A stretch of 64,000 bases of DNA from NCBI RefSeq assembly GCF_030653815.1, contig NZ_JAURYQ010000006.1:62001-126000 (forward strand), read 5' to 3'. Shown piece after piece: positions 30,935-38,882 of this stretch (position 1 is its first letter; every line of letters starts with the position of its first letter). The stretch comes from Rhodoferax sp. GTDB taxonomy: Bacteria > Pseudomonadota > Gammaproteobacteria > Burkholderiales > Burkholderiaceae_C. The notes beneath the pieces were generated by a model. That model ran no database searches, was not told where the DNA came from, and saw nothing but the letters and a program-made list of their open reading frames with translations. The position numbers and the translations under genes are program-made.

Positions 30935-31573
30935 TCAGGCACTGCCCTCGTCCAGCGTCGCCTCTTCCAGATGACGGACATCGCCCCAGCCCACCAGGGT
31001 GAGGCCCTCGGGGGTCCACAGCAGGCGGTTGATGGTGGCATTTCCCAGCTGCCAGGTGCGTGGCGCCTGCAGCTCCTGGCCGGTGGCCAGGCGGTAGAGA
31101 ACATCCATCACACCGCCATGGGCGACCAGCACAATTTGCCCGCCCACATGTTGCGCCGCAAAAGCAGTCACGGTGGCGGCAATGCGCTCACGCAGCGCCA
31201 GCAAGGATTCACCCCCCGGGGGCGCCCAGTCGGGCTCGCGCCGGCGCCAGCGCATCGCCTCAAGCGGCCACTGCGCTTCGAGCTCGGCATAGGTTTTGCC
31301 CTCAAAGCTGCCAAAACAGCGCTCGCGCAAATCCCGGCTGGCGACCTGGGGCGCGCCGGTGCTCTGCGCGATGGCACTGGCGGTATGCCAGGCGCGCAGC
31401 AGGTCGCTGGTGTAGATGGCCGCCACGGGTTCCTCGGCCAGCGCGCGTGCCGCCTGCGCGGCCTGCCACAGTCCTTTGGCGTTGAGCGCAATGTCAAGGT
31501 GGCCTTGCAGCCGGGTATCCACGTTCCAGGCGGTTTCTCCGTGGCGGATGGCGATGATACGGGTTGCTTGCAT
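30935..31573 (-). CDS. Histidine phosphatase family protein (phosphoglycerate-mutase-like)
   Basis: 212 residues opening with IIAIRHGETAWNVDTRLQGHLD, the RHG phosphate pocket with the phosphorylated histidine. The second conserved part is CFGSFEGKTYAEL and the second catalytic histidine is in IVLVAHGGVMDVLYR. The family includes GpmB, CobC and broad phosphatases; no substrate can be assigned. Since gpmI is present at 6-7.7 kb, a glycolytic mutase role is not needed. It lies 57 bp upstream of thrH on the same strand. Confidence 0.9.
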   Translation of the reverse strand: MQATRIIAIRHGETAWNVDTRLQGHLDIALNAKGLWQAAQAARALAEEPVAAIYTSDLLRAWHTASAIAQSTGAPQVASRDLRERCFGSFEGKTYAELEAQWPLEAMRWRRREPDWAPPGGESLLALRERIAATVTAFAAQHVGGQIVLVAHGGVMDVLYRLATGQELQAPRTWQLGNATINRLLWTPEGLTLVGWGDVRHLEEATLDEGSA

Positions 31574-31595
31574 GGCCAGCTAGGTCGTCAACTTA

Positions 31596-32195
31596 TTAAT
31601 TGGGAATTTCAATATTGACCCGTCGCACCCCGGCAGGCGGCGTCGGAAAGCCTTGCAGCGCCGCGTCCAGCATGGCCGCCAGCACCACATCGCCATCCGG
31701 CCAGATGCCCTCGTGGCTGGCGTGGCTCTCGAACACCACTGCGCCTGCGGCATTGCGTATGATCAGGCTGACCTGGCGCCAGTAAGTGGTGCGCGACTCC
31801 AGGCCGGGAAACAGCGGACCCCGGTTGCCAATGCTGATGGCACCGTGACCAAAGACCCAGCCCAGTCCCCAGCCGATGCCCACGCCGCCCTGGTTGAGGG
31901 TATTTTCCTGGCGCTGCACGGCGCTCACCTGCACCAGCAAAGCTGCGTTGTTTTGACGCTTGAGGCCAACCTTGGCCAGCGCCTGCTCAGCCAGCTTTTC
32001 CAGTTTGGCCTGATTCACCGGGTCCGCCATTTGCGAGGGCAGGCGTTCGAACTGGTAACTGGCACCGGTGGCGATTGCTTGCGGCGCAAAGCTGTTGACC
32101 TGGGTGTCCACCAGACGCACGCCGGCACAGCCCGAAAGCAGGACCACCCCGATCAGCAGGGCGGCGCGCCCCAATTTGTTCACGATTGACCGCAT
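31596..32195 (-). CDS. DUF4136-type lipoprotein
   Basis: 199 residues with a lipoprotein signal peptide: basic start MRSIVNKLGR, hydrophobic ALLIGVVLL and lipobox LSGC with the acylated cysteine near residue 25. The mature part has TGASYQFERLPSQM, helices with LEKLAEQALAKVGL, NQGGVGIGWGLGWVFG and RQVSLIIRNAAGAVVFESHA, as in DUF4136 outer-membrane lipoproteins. The ATG at 32195 has GGGGA before it; one four codons upstream (32207) is less well placed. Function unknown. It is 69 bp downstream of ttcA and 22 bp upstream of the phosphatase gene. Confidence 0.82.
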   Translation of the reverse strand: MRSIVNKLGRAALLIGVVLLSGCAGVRLVDTQVNSFAPQAIATGASYQFERLPSQMADPVNQAKLEKLAEQALAKVGLKRQNNAALLVQVSAVQRQENTLNQGGVGIGWGLGWVFGHGAISIGNRGPLFPGLESRTTYWRQVSLIIRNAAGAVVFESHASHEGIWPDGDVVLAAMLDAALQGFPTPPAGVRRVNIEIPN

Positions 32196-32264
32196 ATTTT
32201 TCCCCATAATCACAAGCCAAAGGACCTTATCACTGCGAGCGAAGCACAGCAGTCCATGCATGAG

Positions 32265-33176
32265 TTAAAGCTGCACCACCTGCAAACCCGCCACCTTGGG
32301 CAGCGGAAACTCTTCCTCGTCAAAGACCTTGTCACCATTTTCATCGGCCCGTCCGGTGATTTTGATGTTTTTGAAGTCGTAGCGATTGACATCCATCAAG
32401 TGCGAGGGCACCACGTTCTGCAGTGACGTGAACATGGTCTCGGTGCGGCCCGGGTACTGCTTTTCCCAGTCGCGCAGCATCTGGCCAATGAGCTGGCGCT
32501 GCAGGTTTTCCTGGCTGCCGCACAGGCTGCAGGGGATGATGGGGAATTCGCGGTGCGCGGCCCAGCGCACCAGGTCTTTTTCAGCCACGTTGGCCAGCGG
32601 CCGGATGACGATGTGACCGCCGTCGTCGCTCACCAGCTTGGGCGGCATGCCCTTGAGCTTGCCGCCGAAGAACATGTTGAGGAAGAAAGTAGCCAGCATG
32701 TCGTCACGGTGGTGCCCCAGCGCAATCTTGGTGATCTTGAGCTCGTCGGCCACCCGGTACAAAATGCCGCGGCGCAGTCGGCTGCACAGACTGCACATGG
32801 TTTTGCCCTCGGCGACCACTTTTTTGACGATGCTGTAGGTGTCCTGGGTCTCGATGTGGAACTCGATGCCGAGCTTGGCCAGGTACTCGGGCAGGATGTG
32901 CGCCGGAAAGCCCGGCTGTTTCTGGTCGAGGTTGACGGCTACAATCTCGAAGTTGATCGGCGCGCGCTTCTGCAATTTCAGCAGGATGTCAAGCAAGCCG
33001 TAGCTGTCCTTGCCACCGCTCACGCACACCATGACACGGTCGCCCTCTTCGATCATGTTGAAGTCGATGATGGCCTGGCCCACCTGGCGGCACAGGCGCT
33101 TTTCGAGCTTGTGGATTTCGCGCTCGATTTTTGGCTGCTGCACCTTCTCGGCGCTGTCTGTCCAAATGGCATTCAT
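32265..33176 (-). CDS. ttcA: tRNA 2-thiocytidine synthetase TtcA
   Basis: Thiolates cytidine 32 in certain tRNAs, using ATP and an iron-sulphur cluster. The PP-loop is [17 protein letters not shown] near residue 46. Two CxxC pairs, in [13 protein letters not shown] and [14 protein letters not shown], are cluster/sulphur-handling cysteines of the TtcA family. The 303-residue length is typical. The open frame runs to 33314 but ATG 33176 begins the family N-terminus. It starts 4 bp after the folB-like gene; the two share an operon. Confidence 0.95.
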   Translation of the reverse strand: MNAIWTDSAEKVQQPKIEREIHKLEKRLCRQVGQAIIDFNMIEEGDRVMVCVSGGKDSYGLLDILLKLQKRAPINFEIVAVNLDQKQPGFPAHILPEYLAKLGIEFHIETQDTYSIVKKVVAEGKTMCSLCSRLRRGILYRVADELKITKIALGHHRDDMLATFFLNMFFGGKLKGMPPKLVSDDGGHIVIRPLANVAEKDLVRWAAHREFPIIPCSLCGSQENLQRQLIGQMLRDWEKQYPGRTETMFTSLQNVVPSHLMDVNRYDFKNIKITGRADENGDKVFDEEEFPLPKVAGLQVVQL

Positions 33177-33180
33177 GGGT

Positions 33181-33576
33181 TCAATCCTTGTTCCACTGGC
33201 CGGTCTCGATGCGAATGGCCACTTCGCAGTCGGCAAAAATTTCGAGCTTGGCGATCTTGACGCGCACCCCCTTGACGTTGGGCAGCTGCATGAGCCGGTT
33301 GGCGAGCTTGCCAATCAGCGTTTCCAGCAGGTTGACGTGCACGGCCGTGCACTCGTCAATGATGATCTTGCGCACCTTGCGGTAGTCCAGCACATGCATG
33401 ATGTCGTCATCGGCCGGCAGCAAGGGTTGCAAGCCCAGGCTCAGCTCGGCATCCACTTGGATCGGTTGCGGCGCGATCTTCTCGGCTTCAAGAATACCCA
33501 GGTTGGCATCAAAACGCAGGCCACTCAAAGTCAGGGTTTGTTGGCCCAGCGTGTGGCTGCTGGTGAAATAAGTCAT
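33181..33576 (-). CDS. folB: Dihydroneopterin aldolase family protein (FolB-like)
   Basis: 131 residues. The sequence has the FolB tunnelling fold features: [17 protein letters not shown] at the start, [32 protein letters not shown] with the catalytic region, and [21 protein letters not shown]. In FolB the motif L(I)E is followed by a glycine-rich active-site strand; divergence here means a dihydroneopterin epimerase (FolX) role is also possible. It stands next to a pteridine-reductase-like gene, which fits a pterin pathway. Confidence 0.8.
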   Translation of the reverse strand: MTYFTSSHTLGQQTLTLSGLRFDANLGILEAEKIAPQPIQVDAELSLGLQPLLPADDDIMHVLDYRKVRKIIIDECTAVHVNLLETLIGKLANRLMQLPNVKGVRVKIAKLEIFADCEVAIRIETGQWNKD

Positions 33577-33613
33577 GGTGTGAGGAATAAGTAAGTGGGA
33601 ATGCGGCCCGGGG

Positions 33614-34408
33614 TCAAAGCAGCGAAAAATCGCGCTCGAACTTCATCAGGTGCTGGCCACCATCCACCAGCAGGGTGGTGCCGGTGATGGACTGGTTTTC
33701 AAGGGCAAAGGCCACCGTGGCCGCCACGTCGGCCGCGGTGGAGGAGCGGCCCAGTGGCGACAGCTTGTGCAGCGCCTCAAACTTTTCCGGCGTCAGCATG
33801 TGGCTGGTCAGCGTCAGGCCCGGGGCCACGCCCACCACCCGCACGCGCGGCGCCAGCGCCAGCGCCAGCATGGTGTTGGCAGACTCCAGCGCGGCCTTGG
33901 ACAGCGTGTAACTGACGAAATCCGGATTCGGGTTCCACAACTTCTGGTCCAGCAGGTTCACCACGGCACCCTGGGCACCCTCGCGCGTCAGCAGATGCGC
34001 ATGCAAGGCCTGGCTCAACAGAATGGCCGCGCCGGTGTTGGCGCGCATGTGTTTTTCCATGGCCGCAAAGCTGAAGCTCTCGGGCGTATCGTGCTCAAAG
34101 GTGGACGCACTGTTGACAATGGCATCCACCTGCCCGAGCGCTTCAATCACGCCCGGCAACAAATTGCGCACTGCTGTCTCATTGCCCAGGTTGGCGCGAA
34201 AAGAGGCGCTGGCGCCTGCCAGCTTGGCGCAGTCGGCGACCGTTTTGCGCGCTTCTTCCACCGAATCACGGTAATGCACGGCCACCCGCCAGCCCGCGCG
34301 GGCCAGGGTCAGGGCGATCTCGCGGCCCAGCCGTTTGGCAGCACCGGTGACCAAAACGGTGCGCGGAACGGGGACGGCGGCAGGCGGTGGCGTGACAGGG
34401 TGAGACAT
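33614..34408 (-). CDS. SDR oxidoreductase, pteridine reductase / dihydromonapterin reductase (FolM)-like
   Basis: 264 residues. NADPH-binding motif TVLVTGAAKRLGREIAL; the AAKRLG variant is characteristic of pteridine reductases (PTR1/FolM). Other blocks are VNSASTFEHDTPESF, VVNLLDQKLWNPNPDF and the active-site SYTLSKAALE with Tyr and Lys, then VGVAPGLTLTSHM. Co-localisation with the FolB-like gene supports a role in reducing dihydrofolate or dihydromonapterin. ATG 34408 fits the Rossmann start; it is only 19 bp from the divergent midA start. Confidence 0.85.
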   Translation of the reverse strand: MSHPVTPPPAAVPVPRTVLVTGAAKRLGREIALTLARAGWRVAVHYRDSVEEARKTVADCAKLAGASASFRANLGNETAVRNLLPGVIEALGQVDAIVNSASTFEHDTPESFSFAAMEKHMRANTGAAILLSQALHAHLLTREGAQGAVVNLLDQKLWNPNPDFVSYTLSKAALESANTMLALALAPRVRVVGVAPGLTLTSHMLTPEKFEALHKLSPLGRSSTAADVAATVAFALENQSITGTTLLVDGGQHLMKFERDFSLL

Positions 34409-34427
34409 TCGGGGACAATTCCAGGCT

Positions 34428-35570
34428 ATGACAAGATCCCACAGTTTAACGAGCGAGCTCGCGCACCACATCGGCCAGACCATTCTTGACGCCGGCGGCT
34501 GGGTCGGGTTTGATGTTTTCATGGACTTGGCCCTGTACACCCCCGGCCTGGGTTACTACGCCCACGGCAGTGCCAAATTTGGCGTTTTGCCCTACGCCGT
34601 GCAGGACGGTGTGCGCGCTGCTGGCAGCGACTTTGTCACCTCGCCCGAGATCACCCCGCTGTTTGGCTGGACCCTGGCGCAGCAGGTCGTGCAGGCGCTG
34701 CACGTCACCGACACCCAGGAAGTCTGGGAGTTTGGCGCTGGTTCTGGCGCGCTGGCGCTGCAAATTCTGCAAGCCCTGCAGGCCCAGGGCGGGCCTTTGC
34801 CGCGCTACACCATTGTGGACATTTCAAGCAGCCTGCGGGCGCGACAACAAGTCACCTTGGCGGCGTTTGCCGGGCAGGTGCGCTGGGTTGACGCCCTGCC
34901 CGACGAGCTGCAGGGCGTGGTGCTGGGCAACGAGGTGCTTGACGCCATGCCGGTCAAGCTGCTGGCCCGGATCCATGGCGCCTGGCATGAGCGCGGCGTG
35001 GTGCCAAGCGGGGCAGAAGCGGACGGGACACCTGCTTTTGCCTGGGCTGACCGGCCCACGGCGCTGCGCCCACCCCTGGAGATTGCCGGGCCGCAGGATT
35101 ATTTGACCGAGATTCACCCACAGGGCGAATCCTTTGTGCGCACGCTGGGCCACAAGCTCTCGCGCGGCGCGGTGTTCCTGATCGACTACGGCTTTCCCGA
35201 GGCCGAGTATTACCATCCGCAACGCCACATGGGCACGGTGATGTGCCACCAGGCGCACCAGGTGGACGACGACCCGCTGGCGCGCGTTGGCCTGAAAGAC
35301 ATCACCGCCCACGTCAACTTCACCGGCGTGGCGCTGGCAGGCAATGAAGCGGGCCTGGGCGTTCTGGGTTACTGCAACCAAGGCCGCTTCCTGATGAACT
35401 GCGGCCTGCTCAGGCAGATGGAAGCCGCCGACCTGCCGACCCGTGTGATGGCGCAAAAACTCATCATGGAACACGAAATGGGCGAGCTCTTCAAGGTCAT
35501 CGGTTTTTACAAGGGCGAGCCCTGGCAGGCGCTCGGGTTTGAGTCTGGCGACAAGACGCACACCCTGTAA
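34428..35570 (+). CDS. SAM-dependent methyltransferase, MidA/NDUFAF7 family
   Basis: 380 residues. The N-terminal part has FMDLALYTPGLGYYAHGSAKFG, characteristic of the family, then DFVTSPEITPLFGWTLAQQV. The SAM-binding strand is VWEFGAGSGALALQIL. Later are VVLGNEVLDAMPVKLL and LIDYGFPEAEYYHPQRHMGT. The mitochondrial member methylates an arginine of complex I subunit NDUFS2; the bacterial substrate is unknown. A 19 bp gap to the divergent reductase implies that promoters lie inside the opposite genes. The next gene follows after 12 bp. Confidence 0.9.
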   Translation: MTRSHSLTSELAHHIGQTILDAGGWVGFDVFMDLALYTPGLGYYAHGSAKFGVLPYAVQDGVRAAGSDFVTSPEITPLFGWTLAQQVVQALHVTDTQEVWEFGAGSGALALQILQALQAQGGPLPRYTIVDISSSLRARQQVTLAAFAGQVRWVDALPDELQGVVLGNEVLDAMPVKLLARIHGAWHERGVVPSGAEADGTPAFAWADRPTALRPPLEIAGPQDYLTEIHPQGESFVRTLGHKLSRGAVFLIDYGFPEAEYYHPQRHMGTVMCHQAHQVDDDPLARVGLKDITAHVNFTGVALAGNEAGLGVLGYCNQGRFLMNCGLLRQMEAADLPTRVMAQKLIMEHEMGELFKVIGFYKGEPWQALGFESGDKTHTL

Positions 35571-35582
35571 ACAAGGCAAACC

Positions 35583-35777
35583 ATGTTCCGCTGGCTCATT
35601 GTTGTTTTTCTGGCCCTGGTATTGATCAACGGCTTCACGCCCTGGCTGCAGAAGCTGGGTTTTGGCAAATTGCCAGGTGACTTTCGCTTCAAGGTGTTCG
35701 GCAAGGAATTTTTTATTCCGCTCACCACCACCATCGTGCTGAGTCTGGTGGCCGCGGCCATCGCCAAATTCGTGTGA
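35583..35777 (+). CDS. DUF2905 small membrane protein
   Basis: 64 residues with two hydrophobic helices (WLIVVFLALVLINGF and LTTTIVLSLVAAAIAKF) separated by GKLPGDFRFKVFGKEFFIP. The GxLPGDxR and FPLTT-type blocks match DUF2905. An inner-membrane location with both ends on the same side is likely; function is unknown. Same strand as the methyltransferase and trxC, probably one operon. Confidence 0.85.
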   Translation: MFRWLIVVFLALVLINGFTPWLQKLGFGKLPGDFRFKVFGKEFFIPLTTTIVLSLVAAAIAKFV

Positions 35778-35835
35778 CGCTGGTGCTTGAATTCATGCCA
35801 ACTGCAACCATCTGCAAGGCTTGAAAGGATTCCCC

Positions 35836-36279
35836 ATGACCGATGCCCTGCACATTGTTTGCCCGCACTGCCACACCACCAACCGCATCAGCCGCGCCAA
35901 TTTGGGCAGCGCGCCCGACTGCGGCAGTTGTCACAAGCCGCTGTTTGACGCCCATCCGGTGATGCTCGACGAGGCCAGTTTTACACGCCACATCCAGCGC
36001 AACCAGATTCCGCTGCTGGTCGATTTTTGGGCTCCCTGGTGTGGCCCGTGTCGCCAGATGGCACCGGCTTTTGAGCAGGCGGCAGCCCAGTTGGAGCCCA
36101 CCGTGCGGCTGGCCAAAGTGGACACCGAGGCCGAGCAGGCCTTGGGCGCACGCTTCAACATCCGCAGCATTCCCACGCTGGCCCTGTTTGTGAATGGCCG
36201 CGAGGTGGCACGCCAGGCTGGCGCCATGGGTGCGGCCGACATCGTGCGTTGGACCCAGCTGCATTTGCCACGCCCCTGA
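35836..36279 (+). CDS. trxC: Thioredoxin 2 (zinc-ribbon type)
   Basis: 147 residues. An N-terminal zinc ribbon CPHCHTTNR ... CGSCHKPLF (two CxxC pairs, residues 10-35) precedes a thioredoxin fold with the active site FWAPWCGPCRQMAP near residue 72 and the cis-proline in IRSIPTLALF. This arrangement defines TrxC, a cytosolic disulphide reductase linked to oxidative stress. An ATG five codons upstream exists, but the one at 35836 matches the family start and is preceded by GAAAGGA. Confidence 0.95.
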   Translation: MTDALHIVCPHCHTTNRISRANLGSAPDCGSCHKPLFDAHPVMLDEASFTRHIQRNQIPLLVDFWAPWCGPCRQMAPAFEQAAAQLEPTVRLAKVDTEAEQALGARFNIRSIPTLALFVNGREVARQAGAMGAADIVRWTQLHLPRP

Positions 36280-36299
36280 AGCCGCAGCGGCTGGCCACG

Positions 36300-36430
36300 G
36301 CGCAATGGGCGCGCTGACCCGAGCCTTTGACGGGCACGATGGCGTCCGCATCGCCGTGGACCACCAGGGCCGGCACTGTCAGCTTCTCAAGGTCGTCACT
36401 CAGCGTGTCTTGGTGCTGCTCGAATCCTTC
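36300..36430 (-). pseudogene. Remnant of an alpha/beta-hydrolase gene
   Basis: On the minus strand one frame reads DTLSDDLEKLTVPALVVHGD followed by ADAIVPVKGSGQRAH. This is the typical segment around the acid residue of alpha/beta hydrolases of the haloperoxidase/esterase type. Nothing of the N-terminal half (nucleophile GxSxG) or the C-terminal catalytic histidine is found on either side. The 5' edge lies at about 36430, inside the out-of-frame end of the glycine-zipper gene, and the 3' edge fades before trxC. The fragment looks like the remains of a gene removed by deletion. Confidence 0.75.
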
Positions 36431-36738
36431 GGGTTCGCCGTGGCGCCAGCGGCAGCCCCGCCCACGGCGCCGGCAACGGCCCCCAGCGTGGCACCAACCA
36501 AAACCCCCACCGGGCCCGCCACCGCGACGCCAATGGCGGCCCCCGTGGCGGCACCAGCCACCACGCCGCCCCCCACCAGCACCGAGTTGGCCTCGCGCTC
36601 AGCCTCCTGGGGTTCGAGCGCCACTTGCGCGGCGGGGTCCGTGTCCTGCGACGGTATGCCGTGACCGGGCAGGGCTTGCTCGGCAAGGTCTTCGTCGACC
36701 GCTGGGGTGTCGGAAAGTGGGGTGATCAATGGGTTCAT
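36400..36738 (-). CDS. Glycine-zipper domain protein
   Basis: 112 residues beginning MNPLITPLSDTPAVDEDL after the ribosome-binding site AGGAG. The N-terminal half is acidic and disordered; the C-terminal half is a Gly/Ala/Val zipper (VLVGGGVVAGAATGAAIG, VAVAGPVGVLVGATLGAVAG, GAVGGAAAGATA), a type that packs as paired membrane helices. No signal peptide is seen. The last few codons overlap, in another frame, the hydrolase remnant, so the present C-terminus (NPKDSSSTKTR) may have been created or altered by that rearrangement. Function unknown. Confidence 0.65.
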   Translation of the reverse strand: MNPLITPLSDTPAVDEDLAEQALPGHGIPSQDTDPAAQVALEPQEAEREANSVLVGGGVVAGAATGAAIGVAVAGPVGVLVGATLGAVAGAVGGAAAGATANPKDSSSTKTR

Positions 36739-36976
36739 GTGCTTCTCCTGGGTGAATTGAAGGTGGATCGAGCGCAGGGCTCGGTCCGAAGACTGTTCCT
36801 TCAGCTTAGGAGCGCGATGGCGGCCCGTCGGTGCGGCAGCGTACTGGTACTGGCACCGGCTCTGTGAGCCACCGAACGTTCGCTTGGCCTTCAAGCCTCT
36901 ACCATGGACTGCAAAGCATCGGCTCGGGTTCCTGGGCGCGTACCACCCACAGGCAACTTTACAAAGAGGACCCGGC

Positions 36977-37603
36977 ATGGCCACTGAAACTGACCCGCCC
37001 CAACACCATCAACCAAGGTGTTTTTGCGACCGATTCGCCCTCGGACTGGTCAAGTTCATGCGCTTCTTTGCAGACGCCTTTTTCGCCAAGCGCTACGGCA
37101 TTCGCGCGGTGGTGCTGGAAACCGTTGCCGCGGTGCCGGGCATGGTGGGTGGCACGCTGCAACATTTGCGTGCGCTGCGACGCATGGAAAGTGACCGCGG
37201 CTGGATCCGCGTGCTGCTGGAGGAAGCCGAAAATGAACGCATGCACTTGATGACCTTCATCCAGATTGCACAGCCGTCACGGCTTGAGCGTTTGCTTGTT
37301 CTGCTGGTGCAAGGTGCCTTCTACAACCTGTTCTTTCTGCTTTATATGTTTACGCCCAGAACAGCACACCGGATCGTGGGTTACCTTGAGGAAGAGGCCG
37401 TGTTCAGCTACACCGAATACCTGGCAGGGGTGGACAACGGCACCTACCCGAATGTGCCAGCACCGCAGGTCGCCATCGACTACTGGAAATTGGCCCCGGG
37501 CGCCATGCTGCGGGAAGTCATCGTCGTCATTCGCGCGGATGAGGCACACCACCGCGACGTCAATCACCAATTTGCCGACGAGTTGACACACGGTCGAGCC
37601 TGA
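36977..37603 (+). CDS. aox: Alternative oxidase (cyanide-insensitive ubiquinol oxidase)
   Basis: A di-iron ubiquinol oxidase that reduces oxygen to water without proton pumping, bound to one leaflet of the inner membrane. All six ligands are visible in the 208-residue protein: Glu48 in [12 protein letters not shown], Glu87 and His90 in [11 protein letters not shown], Glu139 in [14 protein letters not shown], and Glu189 with His192 in [13 protein letters not shown]. Hydrophobic [19 protein letters not shown] is the membrane-binding helix. The ATG at 36977 follows AGAGGA; the frame is open upstream to 36884 without family character. No linked regulator is seen. Bacterial homologues are scattered, so horizontal acquisition is possible. 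Confidence 0.93.
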   Translation: MATETDPPQHHQPRCFCDRFALGLVKFMRFFADAFFAKRYGIRAVVLETVAAVPGMVGGTLQHLRALRRMESDRGWIRVLLEEAENERMHLMTFIQIAQPSRLERLLVLLVQGAFYNLFFLLYMFTPRTAHRIVGYLEEEAVFSYTEYLAGVDNGTYPNVPAPQVAIDYWKLAPGAMLREVIVVIRADEAHHRDVNHQFADELTHGRA

Positions 37604-37734
37604 AACCCCAAGCGGTTAGCGATAAGCGCCAGGGTAATGCCTTGGCAACCGGCCCCGGCGTCAGGGTTTAGCATAGCGGCCTCACCACTTATGGCCATAT
37701 TGATGCCTGGCGCCCCATTTCCATGGAAACAATC

Positions 37735-38727
37735 ATGAATTCAAATGTACTGACCCACGGTTTTAAATTGCCCAGCGGTGCCGCGCCGATCGCCTGTGTG
37801 GACATTGGCGGCACCAAGGTGGCCGTCAATATCGTGGACGACCAGGGAGTGCGCGGCAAAGTGTCCGAACCCACCGCCACCACCGGCGTCAACGATGCGC
37901 TGGGTCGGCAAATCATCCGCTTGATTGGCCAGAGCTGTGACGCCGCCGACGTACCGGTGCAGCGCATCGCCCGGGTTGGCGTGGCGTCCTGCGGGCCCTT
38001 TGTGCTGAACCAGGGCCTGGTGGAGCTGGCGGCGCCCAATATTTGCGGCGGTCAGGCCGGCCCCGCGCGCGGTCTTCCCAACGACTGGAAAACGGCCTTG
38101 CTGGAAGCCCCGCTGCGCGCCGTCTTCGCCCATGTGCGGGTTGAAAACGATGGCATTGGTGCGCTGGAAGCCGAGCGCCGCTGGGGTGCCCTGCAGACGA
38201 ATGGTGTGCCGATGGCCAACTGTGCCTACGTGACCTGGAGCACCGGCATTGGCACCGGCCTGTGTGCGGATGGCCACGTGTTACGCGGCAAAAACGGCAA
38301 CGCCGGTCATGCCGGGCACCTGTTTGTCAGCACCAACAACGACGCCCTGTGTGGTTGCGGCAACCTGGGCGACGTGGAAGGCCTGATCGCGGGCAACGCC
38401 ATCGCCCGCCGCTTTGCGTCGGCGGGCTATGCGGACTCGGCTTCATTGTTTGCCGCCGCTTACGCCGGTGATGCCGGGGCCAACGCCATCGTTGACGACT
38501 TGTGTGAGGTGATGGGGCGCATGCTCTACAACCTGATCGTCACGCTCGATCTGCAGCGCATCAGCCTGGGCGGAAGCGTCTATTGGCACCACCGCGATCA
38601 CCTGTTGCCGCGCCTGCGCGCCGTGGTGAAAGGCAAACTACCACCGCTCACCGAGGGCTGCGAACTGGTCAGCGCCGGCCTGGGCGAGCGCGTGGGTGAT
38701 TTCGGCGCGCTGGCGCTGGTGGTGTAA
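37735..38727 (+). CDS. ROK-family sugar kinase (glucokinase-like)
   Basis: 330 residues. The ATP-binding motif IACVDIGGTKVAVNIVD is near the start and the substrate region VENDGIGALEAERRWG holds the catalytic aspartate. The zinc-binding region is GHAGHLFVSTNNDALCGCG followed by NLGDVEG; the usual ROK pattern CxCGxxGCxE has Asp in place of the third cysteine. It stands 155 bp before a glucose-type ABC importer on the same strand, which supports glucokinase activity for imported sugar. ATG 37735 has GGAAAC ahead of it; an ATG four codons upstream is the alternative. Confidence 0.88.
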   Translation: MNSNVLTHGFKLPSGAAPIACVDIGGTKVAVNIVDDQGVRGKVSEPTATTGVNDALGRQIIRLIGQSCDAADVPVQRIARVGVASCGPFVLNQGLVELAAPNICGGQAGPARGLPNDWKTALLEAPLRAVFAHVRVENDGIGALEAERRWGALQTNGVPMANCAYVTWSTGIGTGLCADGHVLRGKNGNAGHAGHLFVSTNNDALCGCGNLGDVEGLIAGNAIARRFASAGYADSASLFAAAYAGDAGANAIVDDLCEVMGRMLYNLIVTLDLQRISLGGSVYWHHRDHLLPRLRAVVKGKLPPLTEGCELVSAGLGERVGDFGALALVV

Positions 38728-38781
38728 GTTTCTTTGATCGGGCGCAACCAAGGGTAAATACTTACTTGCGGCTTCCTGAAA

Positions 38782-38802
38782 ATTAATTAACAATTAATTA
38801 AT
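38782..38802 (+). promoter_or_regulatory. AT-rich palindrome ahead of gtsA
   Basis: Perfect 9-bp arms ATTAATTAA and TTAATTAAT flank CAA, about 80 bp before the gtsA start, in otherwise GC-rich DNA. Position and symmetry suit a repressor operator or UP-element/promoter for the sugar importer. Which protein binds is unknown. Confidence 0.5.
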
Positions 38803-38882
38803 TCCGGCAACACGGTGTCTGCCCGAATCAACCCGCGCCTGGCTTCCCCAAGAACAACCCAGGCCAACTTCAAGGAGATGAC

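Noticed and set aside
36400..36984. Longer 194-codon version of the glycine-zipper protein
   Set aside because: The extra N-terminal part lacks structure and lies in the region upstream of the alternative oxidase; the ATG at 36738 has a good ribosome-binding site.
37604..37734. CCAGGGTAATGCCTTGG-type stem between the alternative oxidase and the ROK kinase considered as terminator or tRNA piece
   Set aside because: Stem is short and imperfect, without T-run; no cloverleaf could be drawn.
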